64,000 nucleotides of DNA from Bordetella sp. BOR01. GTDB lineage: Bacteria; Pseudomonadota; Gammaproteobacteria; Burkholderiales; Burkholderiaceae_B. Under the pieces are notes generated by a model that was not told the DNA's origin, searched no databases, and worked only from the letters and a program-made list of their open reading frames with translations. The position numbers and the translations under genes were made by a program. The DNA lies in the NCBI RefSeq assembly GCF_019218885.1, contig NZ_JAHUWT010000002.1:1054001-1118000 (forward strand). Reading direction: 5' to 3'. Below are positions 34,709 to 42,803 of this stretch, piece by piece (positions within the stretch are counted from its first letter, which is position 1; the number at the start of each line of letters is the position of its first letter).

Positions 34709-35857
34709 TCAGCTTCCTTCGCCGGTTTCCGCTTTGGGTGCCAGGCGGTCGAGCAGGCCGACGAGCAGCCGGTTGGTCTCGCGCGCACGTTCCTGCAGCG
34801 CGGGCAGGCGCCGCCGGATGCGTTTCTGGATGTTGGCGCGGAAATCCCATGAATGGTCGATGGAAGCCAGCAGTTGTCCTGGGCTGACGTCATGCAGGGG
34901 CGGGGTGTCCATGTCCAGATCCTGCAGCAGGCCGGTTACCTTGGACGCGTACGGCAAGGCCACGAACGGCACCTCTTGCAACGCCGAGAAGATAAGAAAG
35001 TGCAGGCGCATGCCGACGCAGAATTCAAATCCTCCGATGATGGTCATCAACTGGCCGGCGCTGTATTCGCCCTTGAGCACAGTGGCGCGCTGCGGGGTGC
35101 GCATGCGCGCCACCACGGCATGGCTATGCTGCAGATCCCGGTTGCCGCGCTCCAGCGGGATGAACACCACGTCGGCATCGAGCCGTTGCACTATGAAATC
35201 GGCTGCGTTGGCAAGCAGGTCGTGGTAGTGGTCCACGTCGATGCCGGGGGCGGCGGGCCCCGGTTCGCGCACCGAGAATCCGATCCGGCGCCGGGACAAA
35301 TCCAGTCCTTCGCGCGTCAGCGCGGTTTTGGGCAGGCTTTGTGCCTTCATCAGCAAGGCAGGATCTGCCGTGATGTGTATCTCTTGGGGCAGGCCCACGT
35401 CTTCCAGCAGACGCAAGCCCTGGCGGTCGCGTACCGTGACCAATGCCGCCGGCGTCAGGACCTCGCGCACCAACTCGCGGTTGGACGAGCGCGCCAGGGG
35501 ACCGGCGCTGACCGCGTAGACCACGACCGGCACGCCCAGCTCGTTGGCCATCTGCACCTCGCGTAGGTAGACGTCGATCTCCCCGTCGTAGAGCAGGCCG
35601 CCGCCGCCCAGAATGAACACATCCAGGCGGGCCACTTCTTCCCTGATCTCGTCGCGGGTGAGTTCGCGCACGGGGATGGTGCGATCGACCCGGTGCCGTT
35701 TCTCGGTGTCCTTGGCGTTGCGGGAGAACACCGTGATTTCGGCCGCCGTGGTCGCCCGCAGTTGCATCACGATGCTCTCCAGGATGGCTTCGTCACCCAG
35801 ATTCAACCCCCCGTAGGAGCCGGAAATACCGATACGGAAGGAATGTTTTTTCTTCAT
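34709..35857 (-). CDS. Polysaccharide pyruvyl transferase family protein
   Basis: 382 residues, no signal peptide. It starts RIGISGSYGGLNLGDEAILES, the characteristic N-terminal loop of the CsaB/WcaK group. DVFILGGGGLLYDG near residue 80 and CVGMRLHFLIFSALQEVPFVAL near 290 are the other family blocks. CsaB-like enzymes add ketal pyruvate to envelope sugars. Here the gene stands between a FAD oxidoreductase and a RidA-like protein among uptake genes, with no glycosyltransferases, so the acceptor may differ from classical envelope polysaccharide. Confidence 0.88.
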   Translation of the reverse strand: MKKKHSFRIGISGSYGGLNLGDEAILESIVMQLRATTAAEITVFSRNAKDTEKRHRVDRTIPVRELTRDEIREEVARLDVFILGGGGLLYDGEIDVYLREVQMANELGVPVVVYAVSAGPLARSSNRELVREVLTPAALVTVRDRQGLRLLEDVGLPQEIHITADPALLMKAQSLPKTALTREGLDLSRRRIGFSVREPGPAAPGIDVDHYHDLLANAADFIVQRLDADVVFIPLERGNRDLQHSHAVVARMRTPQRATVLKGEYSAGQLMTIIGGFEFCVGMRLHFLIFSALQEVPFVALPYASKVTGLLQDLDMDTPPLHDVSPGQLLASIDHSWDFRANIQKRIRRRLPALQERARETNRLLVGLLDRLAPKAETGEGS

Positions 35858-35953
35858 GGCTGTTACCTTGTCTTGCCGCTGCCGTGCGAACGGCCCGGCG
35901 CCAGGCCTTTAAGCAGCAAGCGCCGTACCAGGGGCGGCAAGACTCGGACGGCT

Positions 35954-36370
35954 TCAGCCGTTTCCGGGTGGCAAGCCCGCCTCTGGCAGCTTCGCGATGA
36001 CCTTGATCTCAAACTGGAAGCCGTTCAGCCACGTCACACCGACGGCGGTCAACGCCGGGTACGGCGCCTTGCCCCAGAACTCAGGGACGACCTTCCAGAT
36101 GGTCTCGAACTTCGATTCGGGATCGACCATGAATACGGTGACGTCGACCACGTCGTCGAACGTGCTGCCCGCGGCTGCCAGGACGTTGTTCAGATTGTTG
36201 AATGCGAGCCGGACCTGCGCCTCCAGGCCCGGTTCGGGCGAACCGTCTGCGTCGCTTCCTACTTGCCCCGACACGAACAGGAATCCGTTGGACCGGATCG
36301 CCGGTGAATAACGATCCCGTTCGTAGATTGCCTGGCGCCCAGACGGGAAAACGACATTGCGCGTTGCCAT
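35954..36370 (-). CDS. RidA/YjgF family protein without the catalytic arginine
   Basis: 138 residues from the ATG at 36370, with AAGGAG seven nt upstream. The fold is recognised by NGFLFVSGQVGSD, FNNLNNVLAAAGSTFDDVVDVTVFM and YPALTAVGV. RidA enzymes use an Arg in the PARxxV block to bind enamine/imine intermediates; here it is Leu (PALTAV), placing the protein in one of the Rid4-7-like subgroups rather than RidA proper. It is divergent from a LysR gene and heads an operon with the pyruvyl transferase homologue (96-bp gap), so it may act on a pathway intermediate. Confidence 0.9.
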   Translation of the reverse strand: MATRNVVFPSGRQAIYERDRYSPAIRSNGFLFVSGQVGSDADGSPEPGLEAQVRLAFNNLNNVLAAAGSTFDDVVDVTVFMVDPESKFETIWKVVPEFWGKAPYPALTAVGVTWLNGFQFEIKVIAKLPEAGLPPGNG

Positions 36371-36466
36371 GAATGATCTCCTTGAGTTGGCCGACACCGG
36401 CCCGATTGACGATGACGCCACTGTAGAGGGGCGGGCCGTCCAGATAAACGCGCAACTTTGTTCATC

Positions 36467-36489
36467 ATTGTTTGTAGAATCCAAACAAT
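36467..36489. promoter_or_regulatory. Inverted repeat in the RidA-LysR divergent promoter
   Basis: Perfect 8-bp arms ATTGTTTG and CAAACAAT with a 7-nt spacer, 22 nt before the LysR start. The arrangement fits a LysR binding site positioned for autoregulation and control of the divergent ridA-like gene. Confidence 0.55.
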
Positions 36490-36511
36490 TCACGAGCAAT
36501 CTGGAGCCGCG

Positions 36512-37438
36512 ATGGACCGTTTCGATGGAATGCAGGCATTTGCCCGCGTGGTGGAAACCGGCAGCTTCACCAAGGCGGCCGAAACCCTGCACATGAGCAA
36601 GACCAGCGTGACGCAACTGGTGCAGCAGCTGGAGGCGCGGCTGCGGGTCAGACTGCTTAATCGCACCACGCGCAAGGTCAACGTCACCGCCGACGGCGCG
36701 GCCTACTACGAGCGGGTGATACGGCTGCTGGCCGACATGGACGATGCCGAGACCAGCCTGTCCAGCGCGTCGGCATTGCCCCGGGGGCGGCTGCGCGTCG
36801 ATGTGCCCAGCCCGCTGGCGCGCATGATCCTGGTACCGGCTTTGCCGGCATTCCATGCCCGATACCCTGACATCCAGCTGGATATGGGCGTCAGCGATCG
36901 TATCGTGGACCTGCTCGACGAGAACGTGGACTGCGTGGTGCGCGGCGGCGAGATCACCAACCAATCGTTGATGGCACGACGCCTGCCCGACCTGCGGCTT
37001 GGGGTGTACGCGTCGCCGGGCTACCTGGAGCGCGCCGGTTGGCCGTCCCATCCGCGCGAACTGGAAGACTCGCACCACCGCATCGTGGGTTTTCTCTGGG
37101 CACGCAGCGGCAAGACCTTTCCGTACGCCATGCACGGCACTGGCGAGAGCGTCACCGTGCAGGGGCGCTACGTATTGGCGGTCGATGACGGCAATGCCTA
37201 TCTTGCGGCGGGCCTGGCCGGCCTGGGGGTGCTATGGCTGCCGGACTACATGTCAGGGCAGTACCTGGCGCGTGGCGAGCTGCTGCCCCTGTTCGAAGGC
37301 TGGAGCCTGGATCCGATGCCGATGTATGTGGCATTTCCACCCAACCGGCATGTCAGTGCCAAGCTGCGCGTATTCATCGATTGGGTCGTCGAGCTGATGG
37401 CGCAATACGCGCCTGCCGCCGACCCGAGTGGTGCATGA
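36512..37438 (+). CDS. LysR-family transcriptional regulator (CrgA-like)
   Basis: 308 residues from the ATG at 36512, with GGAG six nt upstream. The helix-turn-helix fills residues 1-60 (MDRFDGMQAFARVVETGSFT, KTSVTQLVQQLEARLRVRLL), followed by NRTTRKVNVTADGAAYYER, typical of the CrgA/DmlR branch. It is divergent from the ridA-like gene and converges with the CoA-transferase gene. The perfect inverted repeat at 36467 lies directly upstream. Confidence 0.93.
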   Translation: MDRFDGMQAFARVVETGSFTKAAETLHMSKTSVTQLVQQLEARLRVRLLNRTTRKVNVTADGAAYYERVIRLLADMDDAETSLSSASALPRGRLRVDVPSPLARMILVPALPAFHARYPDIQLDMGVSDRIVDLLDENVDCVVRGGEITNQSLMARRLPDLRLGVYASPGYLERAGWPSHPRELEDSHHRIVGFLWARSGKTFPYAMHGTGESVTVQGRYVLAVDDGNAYLAAGLAGLGVLWLPDYMSGQYLARGELLPLFEGWSLDPMPMYVAFPPNRHVSAKLRVFIDWVVELMAQYAPAADPSGA

Positions 37439-37470
37439 CTGCAGCTGGACGGCTCCAGGCCCGGCGCGTG

Positions 37471-38802
37471 TCAGCGCGTAGCCAGGATGCGCCGGGCCGC
37501 CAGGGACCGGATGCCGGCCTCGTCCATGCCCAGTTTGTCGCGCAGCACTTCCTGTGTGTGTTGCCCTAAATTGGGCGCCCCGTGCCGGTAACGCACGGCG
37601 GATTCCGAGAACCTTACCGGGTTTGCCACGCCGGGGACCGGACGGCCATCACTACCGGGCATTTCGACCCGCATGCCTCGATGCCGCAGTTGCGGATGCT
37701 CGAAGACTGCCTGGTAGTCATTGATGCTGCCGTTCGGAATGCCATGGTCGGTCAGCCGCGCCAGCCAGTACGCCGACTCGTGCGCAGCGAAGGTGCGTTC
37801 GATTTCCGGAATCAAGGCCACGCGATGGATGATGCGTCCGCTACCCGTGGTGTAGCGGGGATCGGTGGCCAGGTCTGCGCGTTCAAGCGCCTGGCAGAAA
37901 CGCTGCCATTGCGCATCGTTCCCGGCGGCTACGATGACATGGCCGTCGCGCGATCTCAGGACTTCGTAGGGAACCAGGGCCGGATGCGCATTGCCGTAGC
38001 GTGTGGGCACATCTCCCGTAACCAAATGGTTGAAAGCCAGATTGGCGCCGAACGCCGCCATGCAGTCGAGCAGCGCAAGATCGATGTACTGACCTCTTCT
38101 AGTAGCCTCGCGCCGGTGCAGCGCGGCCAGTACCGCGCTTGATGCGTACATTCCGGTCACGAGGTCTGCGATGGCTACGCCTACCTTCTGCGGCCCGCCA
38201 CCCGGCCGGTCGTCGCGTTCGCCGGTCACGCTCATCAGGCCGCCTTCCCCCTGGAAGATGAAGTCGTATCCGGGACGCGCTGCGTAGGGGCCGGTCTGGC
38301 CATAGCCGGTGATCGAGCAATAGATCAGCCCGGGATGCGCGGCGGACAGCGATGCGTAATCCAGGCCATGGCGGGCCAGGTCGCCAACCTTGAAGTTCTC
38401 GATCACCACGTCAGCGCGCATGGCCAGGTCGCGTACGATCTCTTGGCCTTCGACGCGGGAAATATCCACTGACACTGACTTCTTGTTTCGGTTGGCAGCC
38501 GCGAAGTAGGTCGAACTGCGCGGTGCGCCGGTACCGTCGCCTTCTTCCGCGTCGGCTTTGGCATGGATGGCAGCCTCATGAGCGGTGTCATTGGCCGGCA
38601 TCCACGGCGGGCCCCAGCTTCGCGTATCGTCGCCCATGCCGGGGCGCTCGATCTTGATCACTTCCGCGCCAAAATCGGCCAGCATCTGCGTACACCATGG
38701 CCCTGCCAGTATCCGCGTCAAGTCGAGCACGACGATGCCGGCGAGCGCACCCGCCTCGCGCTGGCCGGTGGCCGCGGGGAATGCGTCATTCAGGCTGGAC
38801 AT
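37471..38802 (-). CDS. Family III CoA-transferase (CaiB/BaiF type)
   Basis: 443 residues. The N-terminus GIVVLDLTRILAGPWCTQMLADFGAEVIK is the classical family III start. The catalytic Asp is Asp180 in PGYDFIFQGEGG. It carries an insertion of about 25 residues rich in Ala, Glu and Asp around residues 70-95. It should move CoA between an acyl-CoA and a free acid. The start region overlaps the end of the upstream Bug gene by 17 nt, and an enoyl-CoA hydratase gene precedes that, which suggests CoA-dependent breakdown of the acid captured by the Bug receptor. Confidence 0.93.
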   Translation of the reverse strand: MSSLNDAFPAATGQREAGALAGIVVLDLTRILAGPWCTQMLADFGAEVIKIERPGMGDDTRSWGPPWMPANDTAHEAAIHAKADAEEGDGTGAPRSSTYFAAANRNKKSVSVDISRVEGQEIVRDLAMRADVVIENFKVGDLARHGLDYASLSAAHPGLIYCSITGYGQTGPYAARPGYDFIFQGEGGLMSVTGERDDRPGGGPQKVGVAIADLVTGMYASSAVLAALHRREATRRGQYIDLALLDCMAAFGANLAFNHLVTGDVPTRYGNAHPALVPYEVLRSRDGHVIVAAGNDAQWQRFCQALERADLATDPRYTTGSGRIIHRVALIPEIERTFAAHESAYWLARLTDHGIPNGSINDYQAVFEHPQLRHRGMRVEMPGSDGRPVPGVANPVRFSESAVRYRHGAPNLGQHTQEVLRDKLGMDEAGIRSLAARRILATR

Positions 38803-39751
38803 TCGCTTCTTTCAAGGTTTGCGCATAGATGGCGAGTTGGTCTTTGATGAAGGCTTCCAGTTCCGGCGGAGTGGAGCTTGCGGGCAAGAAGTTCTGGCGC
38901 GCCAATTGCTGCGCTACCTCTGTTTCCCCAAGTACCTGTGCAACCGCGCGAGACAGCCGTTCGATCCGGTCTGCCGGCATGTTGGCAGGCCCCTGCAGCG
39001 CGGCCCAGGAAGACACCGAGAATTTTGGAACACCAGCCTGTTCCATGGTGGGAATATCGGGGAAGGCCGGGCTGCGGATAGGCAGCGTGGTGGCCAGCAT
39101 GCGTAGCTTGCCCTGGGCAACATACTGGCCGGCCGTGGTGGGCGTGGCGAACATGAGCTGAACGCGGTTGGCAACCAGGTCGGTGACCCCGGCGGGTTCG
39201 CCCTTGTATGGCACCTGCAGCATATTGACCTTGGATAACGAGAGCATCTGCCCGGTGGCGACGATACCGGTCGGGTTGCCCGTGGCATAGTTCAGCTTGC
39301 CAGGATGGGCGCGGCCGTAATCCAGCAGTTCTTGCAGCGAACGCACGGGTACCGACGAATTCACATACAAGAAGAATGAATAGCGCCCCACCATGGAAAT
39401 GCGCGAAAAATCCTTGATGGGATGATAAGGAGGATTCTTGCGCATCGAGGGCACGGCGCAGAAACCGTTGGTGGACATCAGCAGGGTGTAGCCATCGGGG
39501 ATGGCACGTGCCACTTCGGCCGCGCCGATCGCGCCGTCGGCGCCCGCGCGGTTTTCCACGATGACGGGTTGGCCCAGCGACTTCGCGAGGGCGCCGGCAA
39601 TAATGCGCGTCACCGTATCGGTCGCCGTTCCCGCGGTGAACGGCACTACGATTTTCACCGGCTTGCTGGGATAGGTATCGCTTGCCAGAGTGGGTCCAGC
39701 GCAAGTGGCCATGAGCAATGCCGCGATATGCGGCATGAATTTACCAGCCAT
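38786..39751 (-). CDS. Bug/TctC family periplasmic receptor
   Basis: 321 residues with a Sec signal (MPHIAALLMATCAGPTLA). The mature start is YPSKPVKIVVPFTAGTATDT, and VIVENRAGADG is near residue 63. Another long frame in the same stretch on the same strand is only a shadow. It is the middle gene of an operon enoyl-CoA hydratase - bug - CoA-transferase, with a 47-nt gap before it. It probably binds the acid that is then activated by the CoA-transferase. Confidence 0.92.
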   Translation of the reverse strand: MAGKFMPHIAALLMATCAGPTLASDTYPSKPVKIVVPFTAGTATDTVTRIIAGALAKSLGQPVIVENRAGADGAIGAAEVARAIPDGYTLLMSTNGFCAVPSMRKNPPYHPIKDFSRISMVGRYSFFLYVNSSVPVRSLQELLDYGRAHPGKLNYATGNPTGIVATGQMLSLSKVNMLQVPYKGEPAGVTDLVANRVQLMFATPTTAGQYVAQGKLRMLATTLPIRSPAFPDIPTMEQAGVPKFSVSSWAALQGPANMPADRIERLSRAVAQVLGETEVAQQLARQNFLPASSTPPELEAFIKDQLAIYAQTLKEANVQPE

Positions 39752-39798
39752 GAATGTCTCCTTTTTTATCTTTTAAAGTGCGGCCTGCCTGCGAGGAA

Positions 39799-40575
39799 CT
39801 AGACGCCCCGGAATACCGGGTCGCGCTTTTCCACGAATGCAAGCAACGCCTCGCGCGAATCTTCCGATTCCTTCAACAAGCACATGGTCTCGACGACGCT
39901 TTCCATTGAACGCCGGTAGTCCAGGTCGTTGGCCCGCATGAACGCGTCTCGAAGCAGGCGCATGGCCAGCGGCGACTTGCGCGCCAGGCGCCGCGCCAAT
40001 GTACGGGCGCGCTCGAGCACCTGGTCGCGCGGCACCACTTCATTGACTACACCCAGGCGCATCATTTCCTCGGCGCTGACGATATCGCCGGTGAACAGCA
40101 GGTGGGCTGCCCGATGGCGTCCCGCCTGGCGCGGCAGGTGCACCAGATGCATGGCGGGCAGCAGCCCGACGTCTATCTCGGGATATCCCATCCTGGCCTC
40201 TTCTGCCGCGATCACCATATCGCAGGATACGGCCCAGGTGACGCCAGCGGCGCGCGCATGTCCATTCACCGCTGCGATGACGGGCTTGCCCATGCGGTAG
40301 AGCGCCTCATGCATCTCATAGTAGAAAACTTCAATCAGCCGGCGCAGGGCCTGGCCGTCGAACTCCAGCGCGATTTTCAGGTCCACCCCTGCAGAGAACA
40401 CGGTTGGCAGGGCGCTTTTCAGGATGACCGCTCCGGCAGAGGTGTCGTGCCGGGCTCGATGGTAGGCGTCGACTACTTCGCGCGCCAACTGCATGTCGAT
40501 GGCGTTGACCGGGCCGCGGCTCATGGTGATCTCCGCCACGCCCTCTATGACCTCGTACTGCACGAACTCGCCCAC
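39799..40575 (-). CDS. Enoyl-CoA hydratase/isomerase family protein
   Basis: 258 residues from a GTG at 40575 with AGGAG seven nt upstream; the frame remains open further up but without family features. Crotonase blocks are RGPVNAIDMQLA (residues 20-30), TVFSAGVDLK (59-68) and AVNGHARAAGVTWAVSCD (near 100-117). The oxyanion-hole Gly pair is partly replaced (ARAAG for AxGGG), and the first catalytic Glu position is not obvious; the second Glu is in YPEIDVGLLP. It may be a hydratase with altered chemistry or a different crotonase. Confidence 0.88.
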   Translation of the reverse strand: MGEFVQYEVIEGVAEITMSRGPVNAIDMQLAREVVDAYHRARHDTSAGAVILKSALPTVFSAGVDLKIALEFDGQALRRLIEVFYYEMHEALYRMGKPVIAAVNGHARAAGVTWAVSCDMVIAAEEARMGYPEIDVGLLPAMHLVHLPRQAGRHRAAHLLFTGDIVSAEEMMRLGVVNEVVPRDQVLERARTLARRLARKSPLAMRLLRDAFMRANDLDYRRSMESVVETMCLLKESEDSREALLAFVEKRDPVFRGV

Positions 40576-40696
40576 TGTCGTCTCCTGTGGCCGCCTGGTG
40601 GCCTTTGGGGCCACCCTGGCGTGAATCGGGACATAATGTGCGCTAGCCAGTCTTTGCGTCCAATATCTTTCCCGGAACGAGCGATACGCCCCGCGA

Positions 40697-41596
40697 ATGA
40701 CCACAGGTATAGAACTCCGACATTTCAGGTACTTCGTGGCGCTTGCCGAAGAATTGCATTTCGGCCGCGCGGCCAAGCGTTGCAATATATCGCAGCCCCC
40801 ATTCAGCGTATCGATACGCCAGTTGGAAGAGCAGCTGGGCTTTGCGCTGGTGGAGCGGTCTTCGCACGAGGTCAGGCTGACCGCGGCGGGCACGACGTTT
40901 TACAGGGAAGCCTGCAAGGCCTTGTCCCAGGTGCGCCAGGCGGCCGACATCGCGGCCAGGGTCCATGGCGGACTGGACGGCGTGCTCAGCGTCGGTTTCT
41001 TTGCATCCATGCTGTATCGAGGACTGGACCGGGCGGTCGATCGGTTTCGGGCCGAGTTCCCCTCAGTGGCCTTGCAATTATTGGAACTGAGTACATCTGA
41101 CCAGATCCCGGCATTGCTCGGACGCCAGATCCACTACGGCTTTGTCCACAGCATGACCCTGCCGGCAGAAATCGCCGCCTGCGAGCTGCTGCACGAGCCG
41201 TTTCTGCTATGTCTGCCTAAAACGCATCCGGCCAGTGGCGAACGGGTGTTGAAATTGAGTGATTTCAGCAGCGAGCCTTTTGTGCTGTTTTCGCGAGCCT
41301 TTTCCCCGTCCTATTACGATCAGGTGGTCGCCCGTTGCCTGGCTGCCGGTTTCCATCCGGATATCCAGCATCAAGTCCGGCACTGGCTGACGGTGGTGGC
41401 CTGTGTATCCAAGGGCATGGGCATCACCCTGGTGCCGCGGGCGCTGGCTAACGCCAAGCTGCCCGACGTACATTTTGCGGTGATCGAGGAAAGTACGGTG
41501 GAATCCGTCGTCCATGGCGCCTGGCTGAAGGCGGAAGCCGAAAGCGCCATCCTGGGAGCCTGGCGACGCGTGGTCGGGCAGGAGATCGCGGTTTAA
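40697..41596 (+). CDS. LysR-family transcriptional regulator (CbbR/BenM-like)
   Basis: 299 residues. Helix-turn-helix at residues 5-63 (IELRHFRYFVALAEELHFGRAA, ISQPPFSVSIRQLEEQLG), typical of the BenM/CatM branch. It is divergent from the enoyl-CoA hydratase - bug - CoA-transferase operon (121-bp gap) and is its probable regulator, likely sensing an aromatic or alkyl acid or its CoA ester. Confidence 0.93.
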   Translation: MTTGIELRHFRYFVALAEELHFGRAAKRCNISQPPFSVSIRQLEEQLGFALVERSSHEVRLTAAGTTFYREACKALSQVRQAADIAARVHGGLDGVLSVGFFASMLYRGLDRAVDRFRAEFPSVALQLLELSTSDQIPALLGRQIHYGFVHSMTLPAEIAACELLHEPFLLCLPKTHPASGERVLKLSDFSSEPFVLFSRAFSPSYYDQVVARCLAAGFHPDIQHQVRHWLTVVACVSKGMGITLVPRALANAKLPDVHFAVIEESTVESVVHGAWLKAEAESAILGAWRRVVGQEIAV

Positions 41597-41609
41597 GGGG
41601 CCCCAAGCA

Positions 41610-41912
41610 TCAGAAAGCCACCGCGTCGCGTTCGGGATGCGCCTTGCCGCGGGGTGTATGGAGAAGTTCATCGAACCCATGTTCAGCGAGCACATTTCCG
41701 GCTTCGCCCGCAGCGGCCAGGATGGATTGCCGACGGCATACTTCGGCGAAATTCGGCTGCCGAGTATCGGGCACCCAGATCTGGACAGGCCGCAACCCTG
41801 CCATGCGCAGAGCTGTACGGTGCTTGTCTACGCGGACGTCCACATTGCTGGTGGATACGATGGCTGCCTTTGCCTGTAGCAACGTACCCCTTGAGCCCGG
41901 TACATGCAACAC
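41610..41912 (-). pseudogene. Remnant of a MazE-like antitoxin gene (DUF3018 type)
   Basis: A frame of 100 codons holds the hallmark of the MazE-like antitoxin family: STSNVDVRVDKHRTALR, GLRPVQIWVPDTRQP and FAEVCRRQS. In this family the protein normally begins 2-5 residues before STS; there the DNA has ATC (41861-41859) instead of ATG, so translation would need an upstream start and a foreign leader. The C-terminal third (EHGFDELLHTPRGKAH) does not resemble the usual end. No MazF-like toxin follows; the LysR stop is 13 nt away. Most likely a decayed antitoxin. A functional solitary antitoxin started at the upstream ATG is the alternative. Confidence 0.6.
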
Positions 41913-41978
41913 GCCGGCGCGGAGGGCGCGATCGCCTGCTGCGGGCGCAAGGGCTGTTCTTCGCGCCGCCGGCGACCA

Positions 41979-42794
41979 TCAACGAATCTCGGGATACCCG
42001 CTCGCGTCGGCCTCGTGCGCTGCTTCGATCAACTGCGCGTAGCGATCCGGCTCGGGCCGCACGAACCGTGCGACATGCGCCGCGCGCAGCAGCAGCGCGC
42101 CTTCCGGATCGTCGTGCAGGCCAAGCAGTACTTGCGCCAGGCGCGCCGCGGTGGCGCTGTCGACGTCGGGGCCTGCCACCAGCAGGGGATTCGGGGTCCA
42201 GGGCGTATAGGCCAGGGTGCGCAGGCCGGCCAGCGCATCGGGGTCATGGACGCGCATCAAGTCCAGGTACCAGCCGTCCACGGCGGTCAGGTCGATCTCG
42301 CCGCCGGCCAGGGCGCGCAGCAGGCCGCGCGGATTGCCGTGGGGCCCCTTGGAGTCGCCGAACCACGCGCCGCCGCCCGCCATCTTGGCCAACGCCGCGC
42401 GCGGCGCGTTCCAGCCGGATTGCGAGTCGCGCACCATCCAGCCGTAACGGCTGCCGGCGGTGTCGGCGAGCGTGTCCCAGGGGCTGTCGTCGCGCACCAG
42501 GAATTCGCTGCGATAGCGGGGCTGGCCCTGGTAGGCTGGCCAGGCCGGCACAGCGCAGGCCAGGGCGGCATAGGCGCGCCCCGCCTGCAGGGCCACGGCG
42601 TAAGGCCAGCCACACATGAATGCGCCGCATAGCCCGGGCCGGGCCCAGAGCTCGCCGATGGGCGTGGGCCAGGCGTGCTCGACGAACCGCACATCCAGGC
42701 CGGCGCGCGCGTGGGCGGCGCGCAGCAGGGCATGCCAGGCGTCCCGCGCGGCGGGGGCCACGTCATACATGCGGGTCGAGGCGATCAGGTCCAT
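41979..42794 (-). CDS. PhnD-like periplasmic-binding-fold protein without a signal peptide
   Basis: 271 residues. The fold of phosphate/phosphonate-type ABC binding proteins is suggested by CGAFMCGWPYAVAL, LADTAGSRYGWMVRDSQSGWNAPRAAL and EIDLTAVDGWYLDLM. No signal peptide or lipobox: the start MDLIASTRMYDVAPAARDAW leads directly into the fold. It is the last gene of the hutC-hutU-hutH*-bug-ocd operon, 9 nt after ocd. A cytoplasmic ligand sensor or enzyme is as likely as a transporter subunit. Confidence 0.72.
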   Translation of the reverse strand: MDLIASTRMYDVAPAARDAWHALLRAAHARAGLDVRFVEHAWPTPIGELWARPGLCGAFMCGWPYAVALQAGRAYAALACAVPAWPAYQGQPRYRSEFLVRDDSPWDTLADTAGSRYGWMVRDSQSGWNAPRAALAKMAGGGAWFGDSKGPHGNPRGLLRALAGGEIDLTAVDGWYLDLMRVHDPDALAGLRTLAYTPWTPNPLLVAGPDVDSATAARLAQVLLGLHDDPEGALLLRAAHVARFVRPEPDRYAQLIEAAHEADASGYPEIR

Positions 42795-42803
42795 GATGCG
42801 TGC

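Noticed and set aside
38790-39704. A second long frame on the same strand as the Bug gene at 38786-39751
   Set aside because: It lacks a signal peptide and the Bug motifs, which the other frame has.
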